A DNA stretch of 27,931 bases from contig CAZXWD010000032.1 in the NCBI GenBank assembly GCA_964644135.1, positions 1 to 27,931 of the forward strand, given 5' to 3'. The translations under genes and the position numbers were made by a program. Shown here one piece after another: positions 8,095 to 17,446 of the stretch (positions are counted from its first letter, which is position 1; each line of letters starts with the position of its first letter). This DNA comes from CAZMOK01 sp964644135 (lineage in GTDB: Bacteria; Bacteroidota; Bacteroidia; Bacteroidales; JAGOPY01). The notes under the pieces are model-generated. The model searched no databases. It was given only the letters and a program-made list of their open reading frames with translations, and was not told where the DNA came from.

Positions 8095-10319
8095 ATGAAC
8101 AGAAAATTTATTGACGTCTTTTCCAGGATCTTCCTGGCCTTATTCATTGCCGGATCGTTCTCCGTCAATCTGAAAGCTGCAACCCCTCCCGACCCGGATG
8201 AGGGAATGTGGCTCCCCATGTTTGTTAAAAATCTCAACTACGAGGAAATGAAAAAGATGGGGCTGGAACTCACTGCCGAGGAGATCTACAGCATTAACAA
8301 CTCGAGCATCAAGGACGCCATAGTCGGACTGAGCAACAGTTCTACGCCCTCCGGTTTCTTCTGTACAGGAGAGATCGTTTCTGACAAGGGCCTGATGTTT
8401 ACAAACCATCACTGTGGGTACGACAAGATACAGTCGCACAGCACCATAGAAAATGATTACCTGAAAGATGGCTTCTGGGCCATGAGCCTTGAAGAAGAGC
8501 TGCCAAACGAAGGACTTACGGCAACTTTCTTCGAGAGGATGGAAAACGTGACCGACTCGATCATGCCTTTCCTTTCTGATACCATGACAGAAGCCGAAAG
8601 AGGTGCCAAAGTGAGAGAGATCTCCGCTCGTATCAAGGAAGCAGCCTCTGACGACGGAAGGTACCACACGGTTGTAAAAGGCCTGTTCAGCGGTAATGAA
8701 TATTATCTTTTTGTTTACAGCATTTACAAGGATGTCCGTCTTGTAGGTGCACCTCCGTCATCGATAGGTAAATTCGGAGGCGATACCGACAACTGGATGT
8801 GGCCCCGCCATACCGGCGATTTCTCGATTTTCAGGGTCTACACTGCCCCTGACGGAACACCGGCAACCTATTCGGAAGACAACATCCCCCTCAAGCCAAA
8901 GCACCACCTACCTATCTCGCTCGACGGGGTAAAAGAAGATGATTTTTCCATGATCTGGGGATATCCCGGCGGCACCGACAGGTATATGACTTCATACGGG
9001 ATCGAATTCCAGCTCGACTATTTCAACCCGATCATCATAGATGTGCTGGGCACCAAACTGGAGGCCTGGAAGGAATTCATGGATGCCGACCGCGAGATCG
9101 CCATTAAGTATGCCTCTAAATACTCCAGTCTTGCAAACTTTTGGAAATACAGCATAGGCCAGTCGAAAGGCCTCAAAAAACTGGATGTTTACGGTAAAAA
9201 GAAAAAGCTTGAAGATCAGTTCACCAATTGGGTAAACAAAGACGAGGCCCGCCAGGAGAAATATGGCGAAGTGCTCCCCGGAATGGCTGAAGGATATTCA
9301 ACAATGAGCGAGGTATTCAGGCCTGTAGCACTGGGTATCTTCGCAGGATCGGGCGGACCTGAGATCTTTGAACTACCGCAGAAAATGAGGTCCGTATACC
9401 AGATGCTGGAAGAAGATACAGAAGAATCGATTGTGAAGGAAACCACTGCCGGAATGAAGGAAACCGTTGAGGATTTCTTCAAGAACTACAGCGCCCGTGC
9501 CGATCAGAAGGTGTTTGCCGTAATGCTCAAAATGTATTATGATGAACTGGGCCGTGATAACATGCCTGAAGAGTTCCTTAAGCTTGTCGACAAGAAAAAG
9601 GGTGATTTCAATGATCTCGCCGAATATGTGTTCGACAAGTCGATCTTCGATAACAGGGAGGAAGTGATGGAGTTCCTTGATGACCCATCTTTCAAAACAC
9701 TCAGGAAAGACCCCGCTTACACCCTGGCGATGGCCCTTCAGAACAATACCATGCAGTCGATGGGCGGATTCCAGGGCGTCCAGAGCAGCCTTGGGAAGTA
9801 CGAAAGGCTTTTCATCCACGGGCTCAGAAAAATGATGCCGTATAAGGTTTTCTATCCCGATGCAAATTCCACCATGAGGCTTTCGTACGGGACGGTGCAG
9901 GACTACATCGCTGCCGATGCCGTAAGGTATGATTACAAAACCCACCTTTATGGGGTAATGGAAAAGGAAGATCCTTCGAACGACGAATTCATCGTTCCCG
10001 AAAAGCTCAAGCAGCTATTCAAGAGCAAGGATTACGGCCCGTATGGAAAAGACGGTAAGATGATCGTCTGTTTCCTGACAAATCATGATATTACAGGCGG
10101 AAATTCAGGCAGCCCGGTGATCAATGGAAACGGCGAACTGATCGGCATAGCCTTCGACGGCAACTGGGAAGCCATGAGCGGTGATATAGCCTATGAACCT
10201 GAACTACAGCGAACTATCAATGTGGATATCCGTTATGTGCTTTTCGTGATCGATAAATATGCAGGTGCCCAGAACCTGATCGACGAGCTCACCATCGCTC
10301 CGAAGAAAAAGAAGGCCGG
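8095..10319 (+). CDS. S46 dipeptidyl-peptidase, DPP7-like (3' end in gap)
   Basis: This is a periplasmic serine dipeptidyl-peptidase. The 741 visible residues begin with a signal peptide (about 1-29, ending LKAA) and cover the whole S46 fold. The catalytic set is His in TNHHCGY (H106, by analogy with TAAHC), Asp in WPRHTGDFS (D242) and Ser in GGNSGSP (S671). The residue 18 positions after the serine, known to govern P1 choice in Porphyromonas enzymes (Arg in DPP11, Gly in DPP7), is Gly (G689, in AFDGNW), which predicts preference for hydrophobic rather than acidic P1. The coding sequence runs into the scaffold gap at ...KKKKAG, so only a few C-terminal residues and the stop should be missing. 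A closely similar paralogue lies at 15199-17427 on the other strand. Confidence 0.94.
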
Positions 10320-10419
10320 NNNNNNNNNNNNNNNNNNNNNNNNNNNNNNNNNNNNNNNNNNNNNNNNNNNNNNNNNNNNNNNNNNNNNNNNNNNNNNNNN
10401 NNNNNNNNNNNNNNNNNNN
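10320..10419. other. Scaffold gap (100 N)
   Basis: This second run of exactly 100 N sits between two convergent genes. It removes the last codons of both the S46 peptidase on the left and the MutS-like gene on the right, plus whatever terminator they share. Its real length is unknown. Confidence 0.98.
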
Positions 10420-12206
10420 ATCCCCATCTTCTTCATTAAAAACGTCGCATTCATCTGCCTTGCTATGCCGTCGCGGATCTTATAATCAAAAACAAGCCGG
10501 TCATCCTTGATCACCACCTCGAATGATCTGTTGGCTATTTCGCCCGGGTATTCCTGTTCGAGTTCGCCAAGGGCAAGGTCATGAGTGGCAACCAATCCAT
10601 AGGCTTTATAATTCAACAGCTTTTTCATAAGCTCCATCGACCCCGCCTGCTTGTCTTTCGAGTTGGTGCCCTTCAGGATCTCATCAAGAAGGATGAAAAG
10701 CCGTTCGCCCGATTCAAGCGTTTCGATGATCTGTCCCAGGCGCTTCAGCTCAGCATAGAAATATGATTCATTTTTTAGCAGGGAATCAGAGGTGCGGATG
10801 CTGGTCATGATACGCACCGGGGAAAAGACAAATTTCTTTGCCGAAACAGGCGCCCCGGCCATGGCGAGTACAAGGTTTACCCCAACAGTGCGCAGGTAAG
10901 TACTCTTTCCGGCCATGTTCGCTCCTGTGATGATTTGGAATTTACCTCCGCCATTCACCAGGACCGGGTTTCTCACCAGGTCTCTCTCTGGTATCAGCGG
11001 GTGTCCCAGCTCTTCCCCTTCAAGAATAAAATCATTGGTACTTAACCCGGGGAAGGTGGTTTCAGGGTAGTTATACCGGTAATTTGCCAGGCTTGCCAGT
11101 GCATCCATTTCTGCAACGGCGGCAATCCATTCAGGTAAAAATCCCTTGTTCTCCGCCACCCAGTTTTCAAGCCTCCTGGCCTGTATCATGTCCCACATGA
11201 AAAAAGCATTCAGCAAAAAGCCCGCTATCAGGTTCAGGCGCGTGTCAAAAGCATTCAGGATATGGTATAGCTTCTTCACCCTTTTCCCCGGCATGAGCTC
11301 TTTATCCCCCATCGATGATTTGATCTCTTTTAAAAGGGATGAATTGAACTCCTTATTTTCAATAAGGGTCAGCAACCGGGAATATTTTTCGATGATCGTT
11401 GCCCTCCTGCCCAGGTTCCGGTGTTTCTTGTCGATAAGTTTCTTGTACCTGGCCGATACCGACAACGAGATCCCCAGGAAAAACAGCAGGGCTATTGCCG
11501 GGATCGAACCCAGGGCAACAAAAGTAATCGTTGCAATGCCGAGAACAGGGATGATGATAAGCCAGGCAAGCACAGCAGGACTGTGGAATTCGGCCGGTTC
11601 ATCCACCCAGCGGATCAGCTCATCGGCATCCTCCCTCTTCTCCTCCGCCTCATATCCCGTTGCCCTGAACTCCTCCCTCCATAACTTTTCAGCGCTCAGT
11701 TCCCTTACTGCCTGCTGGCGTTTTTCAATTACCCCGGCATCCGGCTGATAAGAAGCAAGCCACCGGGCAAGCAATGTTTTTCCCCTGAAAGTGGATGTCC
11801 GGTTTATGAACTGGTAAACAGACCCTTTTCCAAAAATATCCAGGTCGGAAGCATAGGGGTGCTCGTGGTTGATGAATTCAGCGCCCGGATCAAAATGGCC
11901 GAAATTATGGTCCAGTGCCTTCAGCTCATCTTCGTTTATCTTTTTAAGATTTTCAAGATGTGATATTATTGAGCCCATCTTCAGGTGCTGCCTCACAACT
12001 AAAAGGAATGTTGCTATCCCTGAAACCAGGATGATTGTAAGCGCCGTGTAGCCCCAACCCACTGCAAAATAGATAAGCACCAGTGTGAGGAGAAAAATGC
12101 CGAGCCTGGCAAAGGCCAGCCACTTGTACTGTTTGGACAGCTTTTCGTTCTTTGAGCGGATCTGTTGCAGCCGGCTGTTATATTCCTGTCGGGGTTTGCC
12201 TTCCAT
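10420..12206 (-). CDS. Membrane-anchored MutS-family ATPase (3' end in gap)
   Basis: 595 residues are visible. Two N-terminal TM helices (about 30-49 and 53-71) are followed by a MutS lever/clamp-like helical region. It is interrupted by another hydrophobic pair around 210-250 (LAWLIIIPVLGIATITFVAL). The MutS ATPase comes last, with Walker A GANMAGKST (428-436), Walker B LLDE (D508, E509) and the Q/H region LVATHDLALGELE. There is no recognisable mismatch-binding N-terminal domain, so this is not canonical MutS; its substrate is unknown. The ATG at 12206 is chosen because it begins 7 bp after the CYTH gene, while the frame's upstream ATG (12278) would overlap that gene. The frame reaches the gap at MNATFLMKKMG, so only a few residues are likely missing. 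It is the last gene of the phosphate operon. Confidence 0.88.
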
Positions 12207-12213
12207 GCCTTTC

Positions 12214-12687
12214 TTAGGATGATTTCCAGTTTTTATAGGGGTTTTTGACAAGATTGGCGTTGTAATAGCGTGGATCATCGGTCACCTCTTCGCCTACCCA
12301 GGAGGGCTTTTCAAATTTTTCATCCTCTTCTGTAAGCTCTATCTCTGCAACGACCAGGCCCTCATTTTCGGCATGGAATTCATCAACCTCCCACATATGC
12401 TCACCTGATTTAATGCGGTACCTGTACTTTTCCACGGTGGGTTTTTCGCACAACTCGATCAGCATGGTTTCAGCATCCTCTTTCGGTATCTCATATTCAA
12501 ATTCAGTCCTGGTGGCCCCTTTTGTTATTCCTTTTACAGTAAGGAAACCTTCATTGCCATAGATCCTGACACGTACTACCCTGTTCTTGTCGGTATTCAG
12601 GAAGCCCTGATGGATGTATACCCCTTCGGCTTCGCTTTTGAACTCATCCGAATCAACAAGGAATTTTCTTTCTGTCTCTTTTCCCAT
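12214..12687 (-). CDS. CYTH-domain (triphosphate tunnel) protein
   Basis: This 157-aa protein starts MGKETERKFLV, which carries the diagnostic ExExK motif (E4, E6, K8). Alternating acidic and basic strands follow, as expected of the eight-stranded triphosphate tunnel: RVVRVRIYG, FLTVKG, RTEFEYEIP, VEKYRYRI, WEVDEFH and VVAEIELTEED. Bacterial single-domain CYTH proteins of this size, where tested, often hydrolyse inorganic tripolyphosphate, so a triphosphatase is the best guess; adenylate cyclase or thiamine triphosphatase activity cannot be excluded. It is seven bases downstream of the 192-aa gene and seven upstream of the MutS-like gene. Placement in an operon with PiT and DUF47 supports a phosphate role. 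Confidence 0.88.
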   Translation of the reverse strand: MGKETERKFLVDSDEFKSEAEGVYIHQGFLNTDKNRVVRVRIYGNEGFLTVKGITKGATRTEFEYEIPKEDAETMLIELCEKPTVEKYRYRIKSGEHMWEVDEFHAENEGLVVAEIELTEEDEKFEKPSWVGEEVTDDPRYYNANLVKNPYKNWKSS

Positions 12688-12694
12688 GATTATA

Positions 12695-13273
12695 TCATAT
12701 TGTCAGATCCTTAACGATCTTCACATAACTTATGTTCTCCATCCCTTCCATACCGAACATCTTCATCGTTTCCAGTATCTTTTCAGGCTCGGTCGATTCT
12801 ATGCTCACCGTCTGGGTATCCTTCCCGTTGATGGTAACCTCAGCATATTCTGCCATACAATCGTTTATGCTGTAGCCAAAACGCCGTTTGGCAACATCAG
12901 CAAAAAAGAGATGTTCCTGGCCCGAAACCACCTCGTCCATAAACTCATCCAGGGTATAAAGGCTTTTATCGATCACTTTGGGGTGGATATGCATGAGCGG
13001 ACAGATCTTTTCAACCAGCAACTGGGCATCCACGGGAAAGCCGGTCTTCACAACCGGGTACCATTGCTCGAGCTTTCCTTTCACCTCAAGCAACTCTTTA
13101 ACGTCGAGCTTATCGAACCGGAACTTGAAATTGTATTTATCAATTTCGGGAGAAACTATGTATTTTTCTTCCGATTCCCTTTTTATCTCATCGGAGGAAT
13201 GTTTTTTAAAATCATCCCTGAACCGCGCCAGGTTATCGCTGAAGTGCCTGAATTCATATCTTGCGTCGATCAT
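12695..13273 (-). CDS. Conserved-looking protein of unknown function in phosphate operon
   Basis: I do not recognise a named family for this 192-aa soluble protein with no signal peptide or TM. It begins MIDARYEFRHF and has a strand-rich, charged N-terminal half (SEEKYIVSPE, YNFKFRFDKLDVKELLEV, LEQWYPVVKTGFPV). A more helical C-terminal half follows (LDEFMDEVVSGQEHLFFADV, then RFGYSINDCMAEYAEVTING). The alternating charged strands and the position next to a CYTH gene make a divergent triphosphate-tunnel-like fold conceivable, but that is inference. Spacing of 12 bp from PiT and 7 bp to CYTH shows that it is a true operon member. Composition matches its neighbours. Confidence 0.8.
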   Translation of the reverse strand: MIDARYEFRHFSDNLARFRDDFKKHSSDEIKRESEEKYIVSPEIDKYNFKFRFDKLDVKELLEVKGKLEQWYPVVKTGFPVDAQLLVEKICPLMHIHPKVIDKSLYTLDEFMDEVVSGQEHLFFADVAKRRFGYSINDCMAEYAEVTINGKDTQTVSIESTEPEKILETMKMFGMEGMENISYVKIVKDLTI

Positions 13274-13285
13274 AGCTTGATATAT

Positions 13286-14410
13286 TTACTTTTCTTTTGA
13301 AAGATAATATATTGACAACCTTTCTTTACCGGGGATAGTATCTGTTACGCCGGTTTTATTTATGCCGGTGGCTTGTATTTTCTGCTCAAACACGTTATCC
13401 ACGAAAAACAATGCAAAGAAAGTTATTATCGCGGTTATCACCGGTGTTGCAACCCATCCGGCCACTATCTGGCCGAGGACTTTCGTCTTTATTTCCCTGG
13501 CACCTTTTAGCAGTCCTATACCGAGGATGGCGCCTATCACCGCCTGTGAGGAAGATACCGGGACAAGGGGTATGGCCGGCAGGCCCAGGCCCACAAGGAA
13601 CTGCTGGAGTGCAGTTGAGGAGAACACGAAGAGCACCAGCCCCTGGGAGAGCACAACCACTATGGCTGCCTCAGCATTCATCTGCATGAGCTGACTTCCA
13701 ACCGTCTTCATTATCTTACTTGAATAGGTAAAGATGCCGGCTGAAATGGCAAGTCCGCCAAGGAAGAAAAGCTGCTGGGTGCCGGTAATGGTGAAATAAC
13801 CACCAATACTGATATCATTGATCGGAATGGCAGGTACGTAAACCCCCATAACATTGGCAATGTTGTTGGCGCCAAGCGAATAGGCCCCGAAGGCCCCTGC
13901 GATCACCAGGCTTATCCTTATCAGCATATCGAGCCTCAGCAGGTGTATCCTCACTTTGATAATGATGAATTTCAACAGCAAATACAGCAGGATGCTGAAA
14001 ACTGCAGCGAGCAGGGGACAAACGATCCATGTAAGCACTATATCGACGAGCACACCGTAATCGGTGCTGTGTCCTGTGTAGAAGTTCCACCCTACTATAG
14101 CGCCCACTATAGCCTGTGAAGTGGAAACCGGGATGGCATACCTTGTCATCAGGAAAACAGTAAGAGCGGCTGCTAAAGCAACTGTGAATGACCCTGCAAT
14201 GGCATTTACCGAGCCCAGGTCGCCCAGCGTATTGGTTGTACCTGAACCCTGCACCACAGCGCCGATAACCACAAAAACAGCGCTTACAAGGGCAGCAAGA
14301 CGGAACCTGACCATCCTGGTCCCCACTGCCGTGCCAAAAACATTAGCAGCATCGTTGGCGCCAAGCGACCAACCCAGGAACAATCCACTGGTGAGAAAGA
14401 TGAAGATCAT
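13286..14410 (-). CDS. PiT-family inorganic phosphate transporter
   Basis: This 374-aa polytopic inner-membrane protein of the PHO4/PiT family imports phosphate, usually with a proton or cation or as a metal-phosphate complex. The protein is an inverted repeat of two similar halves. The first half has the signature GANDAAN (17-23), and the second has the matching GANNIAN (180-186). PVSTSQAIVGAIVG in the first half is mirrored by PVSSSQAVIGAILG in the second. About ten hydrophobic segments are visible. It begins five bases after the DUF47 gene, the commonest partner of PiT transporters. The Asp-to-Asn change in the second signature is probably normal for this subfamily rather than a defect. 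Confidence 0.94.
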   Translation of the reverse strand: MIFIFLTSGLFLGWSLGANDAANVFGTAVGTRMVRFRLAALVSAVFVVIGAVVQGSGTTNTLGDLGSVNAIAGSFTVALAAALTVFLMTRYAIPVSTSQAIVGAIVGWNFYTGHSTDYGVLVDIVLTWIVCPLLAAVFSILLYLLLKFIIIKVRIHLLRLDMLIRISLVIAGAFGAYSLGANNIANVMGVYVPAIPINDISIGGYFTITGTQQLFFLGGLAISAGIFTYSSKIMKTVGSQLMQMNAEAAIVVVLSQGLVLFVFSSTALQQFLVGLGLPAIPLVPVSSSQAVIGAILGIGLLKGAREIKTKVLGQIVAGWVATPVITAIITFFALFFVDNVFEQKIQATGINKTGVTDTIPGKERLSIYYLSKEK

Positions 14411-14415
14411 AGCAG

Positions 14416-15135
14416 TTAAATGCTTCTTTTTATTGCAAGGATGTTCAGGGTGTCGGCTATGCGCTCGCTCATGTCAGATAATTTCTCAATGTGGGTCACA
14501 AAGTGCCGGAGGTGCTGCTTCTTTGCGAGGTCAAGTTTTGTCTTTTCTTTGAAAAGCTTCAGTTTTATCTGGTTTGATTCTTTATCCACCTCCTTTTCGT
14601 AAAAATAAACACGATGTACATTGTCTTTCACCGAACCGGGCTCCCTGAAGAATGATCGGGCCGATAACACCAGGCTAACCACTGCGTCAGTGGAAGTTTT
14701 GGCAAGGTCTATTATGTCCTGCTGAAGATCTTCAGGTATGACCGGCGCTTCGATCTGAAACTGAACAAGGCTCTCCTTTGCTGTATCAACAAGGTCGTCC
14801 ATGTTTTCAAGGAGCTGCAACACATCACCTCTCAGATCAGGCAGAAGGCTTTTACGGTACAGCAGGTTTTCGATATCCCGCCTCAGGTCATCTGCCTTGC
14901 CCTCAAGTTCGTCGATCTCCTTGATGCGTTCTTCGAAATCCTTATCATCATCCCTGATGTAACTCTTTATCCCTTTCTTGAACACAATGCTGCTTTCGTC
15001 AACAATATCGAGAAACTCATTGATCTGGCCTATCACTACCGATGTGCGCTTAAAAATTGAAAACATCTCAGGACTGGTTTTATTGATCTTCTCCCCTATT
15101 GGCAACTGCAATTTACGAATTAATTCTCTTTTCAC
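14416..15135 (-). CDS. DUF47 / PhoU-like protein, PiT partner
   Basis: This 239-aa all-helical cytoplasmic protein belongs to the DUF47 (PhoU-related) group that commonly precedes or follows pit genes. It is thought to modulate phosphate uptake, as PhoU does for Pst. Typical features are the acidic metal-binding-like segments EIDELEGKADDLRRDIENLL and LLENMDDLVDTAKESL, and the C-terminal HIEKLSDMSERIADTLNILA. It is the promoter-proximal gene of the five-gene minus-strand operon. It begins only about 60 bp past the preceding S46 gene, with that gene's terminator in between. I could not find a good TAnnTTTG promoter in that short interval, so the operon promoter may overlap the terminator or rely on read-through. 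Confidence 0.9.
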   Translation of the reverse strand: MKRELIRKLQLPIGEKINKTSPEMFSIFKRTSVVIGQINEFLDIVDESSIVFKKGIKSYIRDDDKDFEERIKEIDELEGKADDLRRDIENLLYRKSLLPDLRGDVLQLLENMDDLVDTAKESLVQFQIEAPVIPEDLQQDIIDLAKTSTDAVVSLVLSARSFFREPGSVKDNVHRVYFYEKEVDKESNQIKLKLFKEKTKLDLAKKQHLRHFVTHIEKLSDMSERIADTLNILAIKRSI

Positions 15136-15146
15136 TGAAATATCAC

Positions 15147-15176
15147 AAAAAACCCGGTACAGTTTCCTGCACCGGG
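15147..15176 (-). terminator. Intrinsic terminator of the manC-like/S46 operon
   Basis: Read on the minus strand, a 10-bp GC-rich stem (CCCGGTGCAG pairing with CTGTACCGGG, one mismatch) encloses a 4-nt loop and is followed at once by six T (plus-strand A run 15147-15152). It begins about 20 bases past the stop of the second S46 gene. This is a textbook rho-independent terminator. Confidence 0.85.
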
Positions 15177-15198
15177 CATGTTTGTATCAATTGAAATG

Positions 15199-17427
15199 TT
15201 AACGCTCTTCCATCATGAATTCATCTCTCTTGATCTTGAACTTTTTGATGTCGTGCCTGACCTTAGGCTCTGTTTTTACAAGAGTCAGCTCATCAATAAT
15301 ATTTTGTGCACCGGCAAACTTATCGATGATGAAAAGGACATACCTGATATCCACGTTGATCGTCCGCTGAAGTTCCGGCTCATAGGCAATGTCGCCGCTC
15401 ATGGCCTCCCAGTTACCGTCAAATGCAAGGCCGATAAGCGCTCCCATGCTGTTGATGACCGGACTGCCGGAGTTTCCTCCCGTTATGTCATGTGTAGTGA
15501 GGAAACAGACTTTCATGGTGCCGTTATCATCGTACTTACCATAGTCTTTTTGTTCATACAGCAGCTTGAGCTTGTCGGGCACAATGAACTCCCAGTTTGC
15601 GGGATCCTCTTTCTCCATAACGCCCTCCAGGGTAGTGTAGTAATTATAATAAACCGCATCAGCAGCCTTGTAGTCCTGAACGGTACCATAAGTAAGGCGC
15701 ATGGTGAAATTGGCATCAGGATAAAAATCTTTATCAGGGTGCATCTCCATCAGTCCTGCCACATAAAGCCTTCTTGCCTCACTGAGTTTGTCGTAAGCTT
15801 CTTCCGTATTTTTCGAAAGGGAATTGTAGTTATCCATGAAAGCCTTATAAGCCTCATAAGCTGGGTCTTTGGCGATCTTTTTGGCCTTCGGGTTTTCCAG
15901 GAATTCAAGTACGCTTTCTTTGGTAGCGAAGATCGACTTATCAAAGACCTTTTCGGCATACCTGTTAAAATCGCCTTTGTATTTCTTAGTGATATCTTGA
16001 AGGTATTCAGGTTGCTGGTCGGCAGGAACATTTTCCGAATACATCTCCATCATGGCCGCAAGCAGGTTTTTATCTATGCCCAGGTCATAGTTTTTAAAAT
16101 ATTCATCCGCCCTTTCTTTCATGCTTGCTATCATCCTGTCGATCTGATCCTGGTCGGGCTCATCGGCATTAAGCAGATCGTAGAGCCTTTCGGAACTTCT
16201 GGCCAGCGAAAGGATCTCTGCTCCACGGATAACGGCTTCACTTATATAAACGCGTGATACAGTATGTTTTCCAATGGTTTCGTATGCTCCTTCGAACATA
16301 TCCAGTACATCGCCGTACTTTTCCTTCCTGTACGAAGAGCCTTTCACCCAATTAGTAAAAGAAAGCTCCTGTGTCCTTTTCTTATCAAACACTTTCAGCC
16401 TTTTCAATCCCTTCGTCTGTCCAATGAAATACTTCCAGTAGTTTGATGTCCGGGCATATTTGGTGGCATATTTGATCCTTATTTCGTCACTGGCATCCAT
16501 TGCCTCACGCATGATCTTCAGTTTCCGGTCCCTGACCTCCACAACTGTGGGATTGAAATTATTAATGGCATTGTCCACGCCCCACGAGGTCATATATCGT
16601 TGCGTACCACCCGGATATCCCAGTATCATGGCGAAATCGCCTTTTTCAACCCCGTCGAGCGAGATAGGTAGGTAGTGCTTTGGCTTGAGGGGGATGTTGT
16701 CTTCCGAATAGGTTGCCGGTGTTCCGTCGGGTGCCGAATAAACCCTGAAAAGCGAGAAATCCCCGGTATGACGCGGCCACATCCAGTTGTCGGTATCTGC
16801 CCCGAATTTCCCTATGGATGACGGGGGTGCGCCTACAAGCCTCACGTCCTTGTATGTTTCGTAAATGAAAAGATAGTATTCGTTCCCTTCGTAGAAACTT
16901 CTTACAACAGCATCGTAATGGGTGTCGTCTGTTGCCTCTTTAATGATCTTGCTTGTATTTTCCCTGACTTTGGCCGACCTGTCATCTTCGGTCATATCAT
17001 TAGTGACCCCGTCCAGTGCACGTTCTGTCACATACTCCATCCTTACCAGGAACCTGGCTGTGAGTCCCGGGTTGGGAAGTTCCTCTTCCTTGCTCATTGC
17101 CCAGAAACCGTCCTTGAGATAATCGTGTTCCACCGTGCTGTGCGACTGGATCTGGCCGTAACCGCAATGGTGGTTTGTAAGCAAGAGGCCCTGATCAGAG
17201 ATGATCTCACCGGTACAGCCCCTTCCGAAGATCACAATTGCGTCTTTCAGGCTCGACTGGTTGACACTGTAGATCTGCTCAGGTGTAAGTTCAAGGCCCA
17301 GTGCCTGCATTTCATCATAGATCTTGTCATCGATGAGCATCGGGATCCACATCCCCTCATCGGCCCGGAGGTTGATGGCAAAAAGTATCGACAGGCTGAG
17401 TAATCCTGCTATAATGCTTCTCTTCAT
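15199..17427 (-). CDS. S46 dipeptidyl-peptidase, DPP7-like
   Basis: This is a complete 742-aa periplasmic dipeptidyl-peptidase. A signal peptide (about 1-22, ending NLRA) precedes the DEGMW motif that opens the mature S46 enzyme. Catalytic residues are H87 in TNHHCGYG, D223 in WPRHTGDFS and S653 in GGNSGSP. The specificity position 18 residues after the serine is Gly (G671), which predicts the DPP7 type with hydrophobic P1 preference. The start at 17427 is chosen over an in-frame ATG at 17454 because it gives a clean signal peptide and avoids overlap with the upstream guanylyltransferase. The gene is a paralogue of the S46 enzyme at 8095, sharing long motifs throughout, but here the 3' end is intact and followed by a strong terminator. 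Confidence 0.95.
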   Translation of the reverse strand: MKRSIIAGLLSLSILFAINLRADEGMWIPMLIDDKIYDEMQALGLELTPEQIYSVNQSSLKDAIVIFGRGCTGEIISDQGLLLTNHHCGYGQIQSHSTVEHDYLKDGFWAMSKEEELPNPGLTARFLVRMEYVTERALDGVTNDMTEDDRSAKVRENTSKIIKEATDDTHYDAVVRSFYEGNEYYLFIYETYKDVRLVGAPPSSIGKFGADTDNWMWPRHTGDFSLFRVYSAPDGTPATYSEDNIPLKPKHYLPISLDGVEKGDFAMILGYPGGTQRYMTSWGVDNAINNFNPTVVEVRDRKLKIMREAMDASDEIRIKYATKYARTSNYWKYFIGQTKGLKRLKVFDKKRTQELSFTNWVKGSSYRKEKYGDVLDMFEGAYETIGKHTVSRVYISEAVIRGAEILSLARSSERLYDLLNADEPDQDQIDRMIASMKERADEYFKNYDLGIDKNLLAAMMEMYSENVPADQQPEYLQDITKKYKGDFNRYAEKVFDKSIFATKESVLEFLENPKAKKIAKDPAYEAYKAFMDNYNSLSKNTEEAYDKLSEARRLYVAGLMEMHPDKDFYPDANFTMRLTYGTVQDYKAADAVYYNYYTTLEGVMEKEDPANWEFIVPDKLKLLYEQKDYGKYDDNGTMKVCFLTTHDITGGNSGSPVINSMGALIGLAFDGNWEAMSGDIAYEPELQRTINVDIRYVLFIIDKFAGAQNIIDELTLVKTEPKVRHDIKKFKIKRDEFMMEER

Positions 17428-17446
17428 TTTCTTGTTCTTATTAGGT

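Noticed and set aside
12614..13300. 228-aa plus-strand frame opposite the CYTH and 192-aa genes
   Set aside because: It spans the junction of two tightly spaced minus-strand genes and has no family features.
13286..14410. Loss-of-function in PiT because the second signature is GANN rather than GAND
   Set aside because: The gene is otherwise intact and its DUF47 partner is present. The substitution is plausibly normal for this PiT subfamily.
15178..16257. 359-aa open frame on the plus strand opposite the second S46 gene
   Set aside because: The minus-strand S46 peptidase has full catalytic motifs. The antisense frame is a mirror of its codon usage and also starts near the terminator.
8095..17427. 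Recent inverted duplication of the S46 genes as a recombination switch
   Set aside because: Protein motifs are shared, but the nucleotide sequences differ at most third positions even in the best-conserved region, so they are old paralogues.
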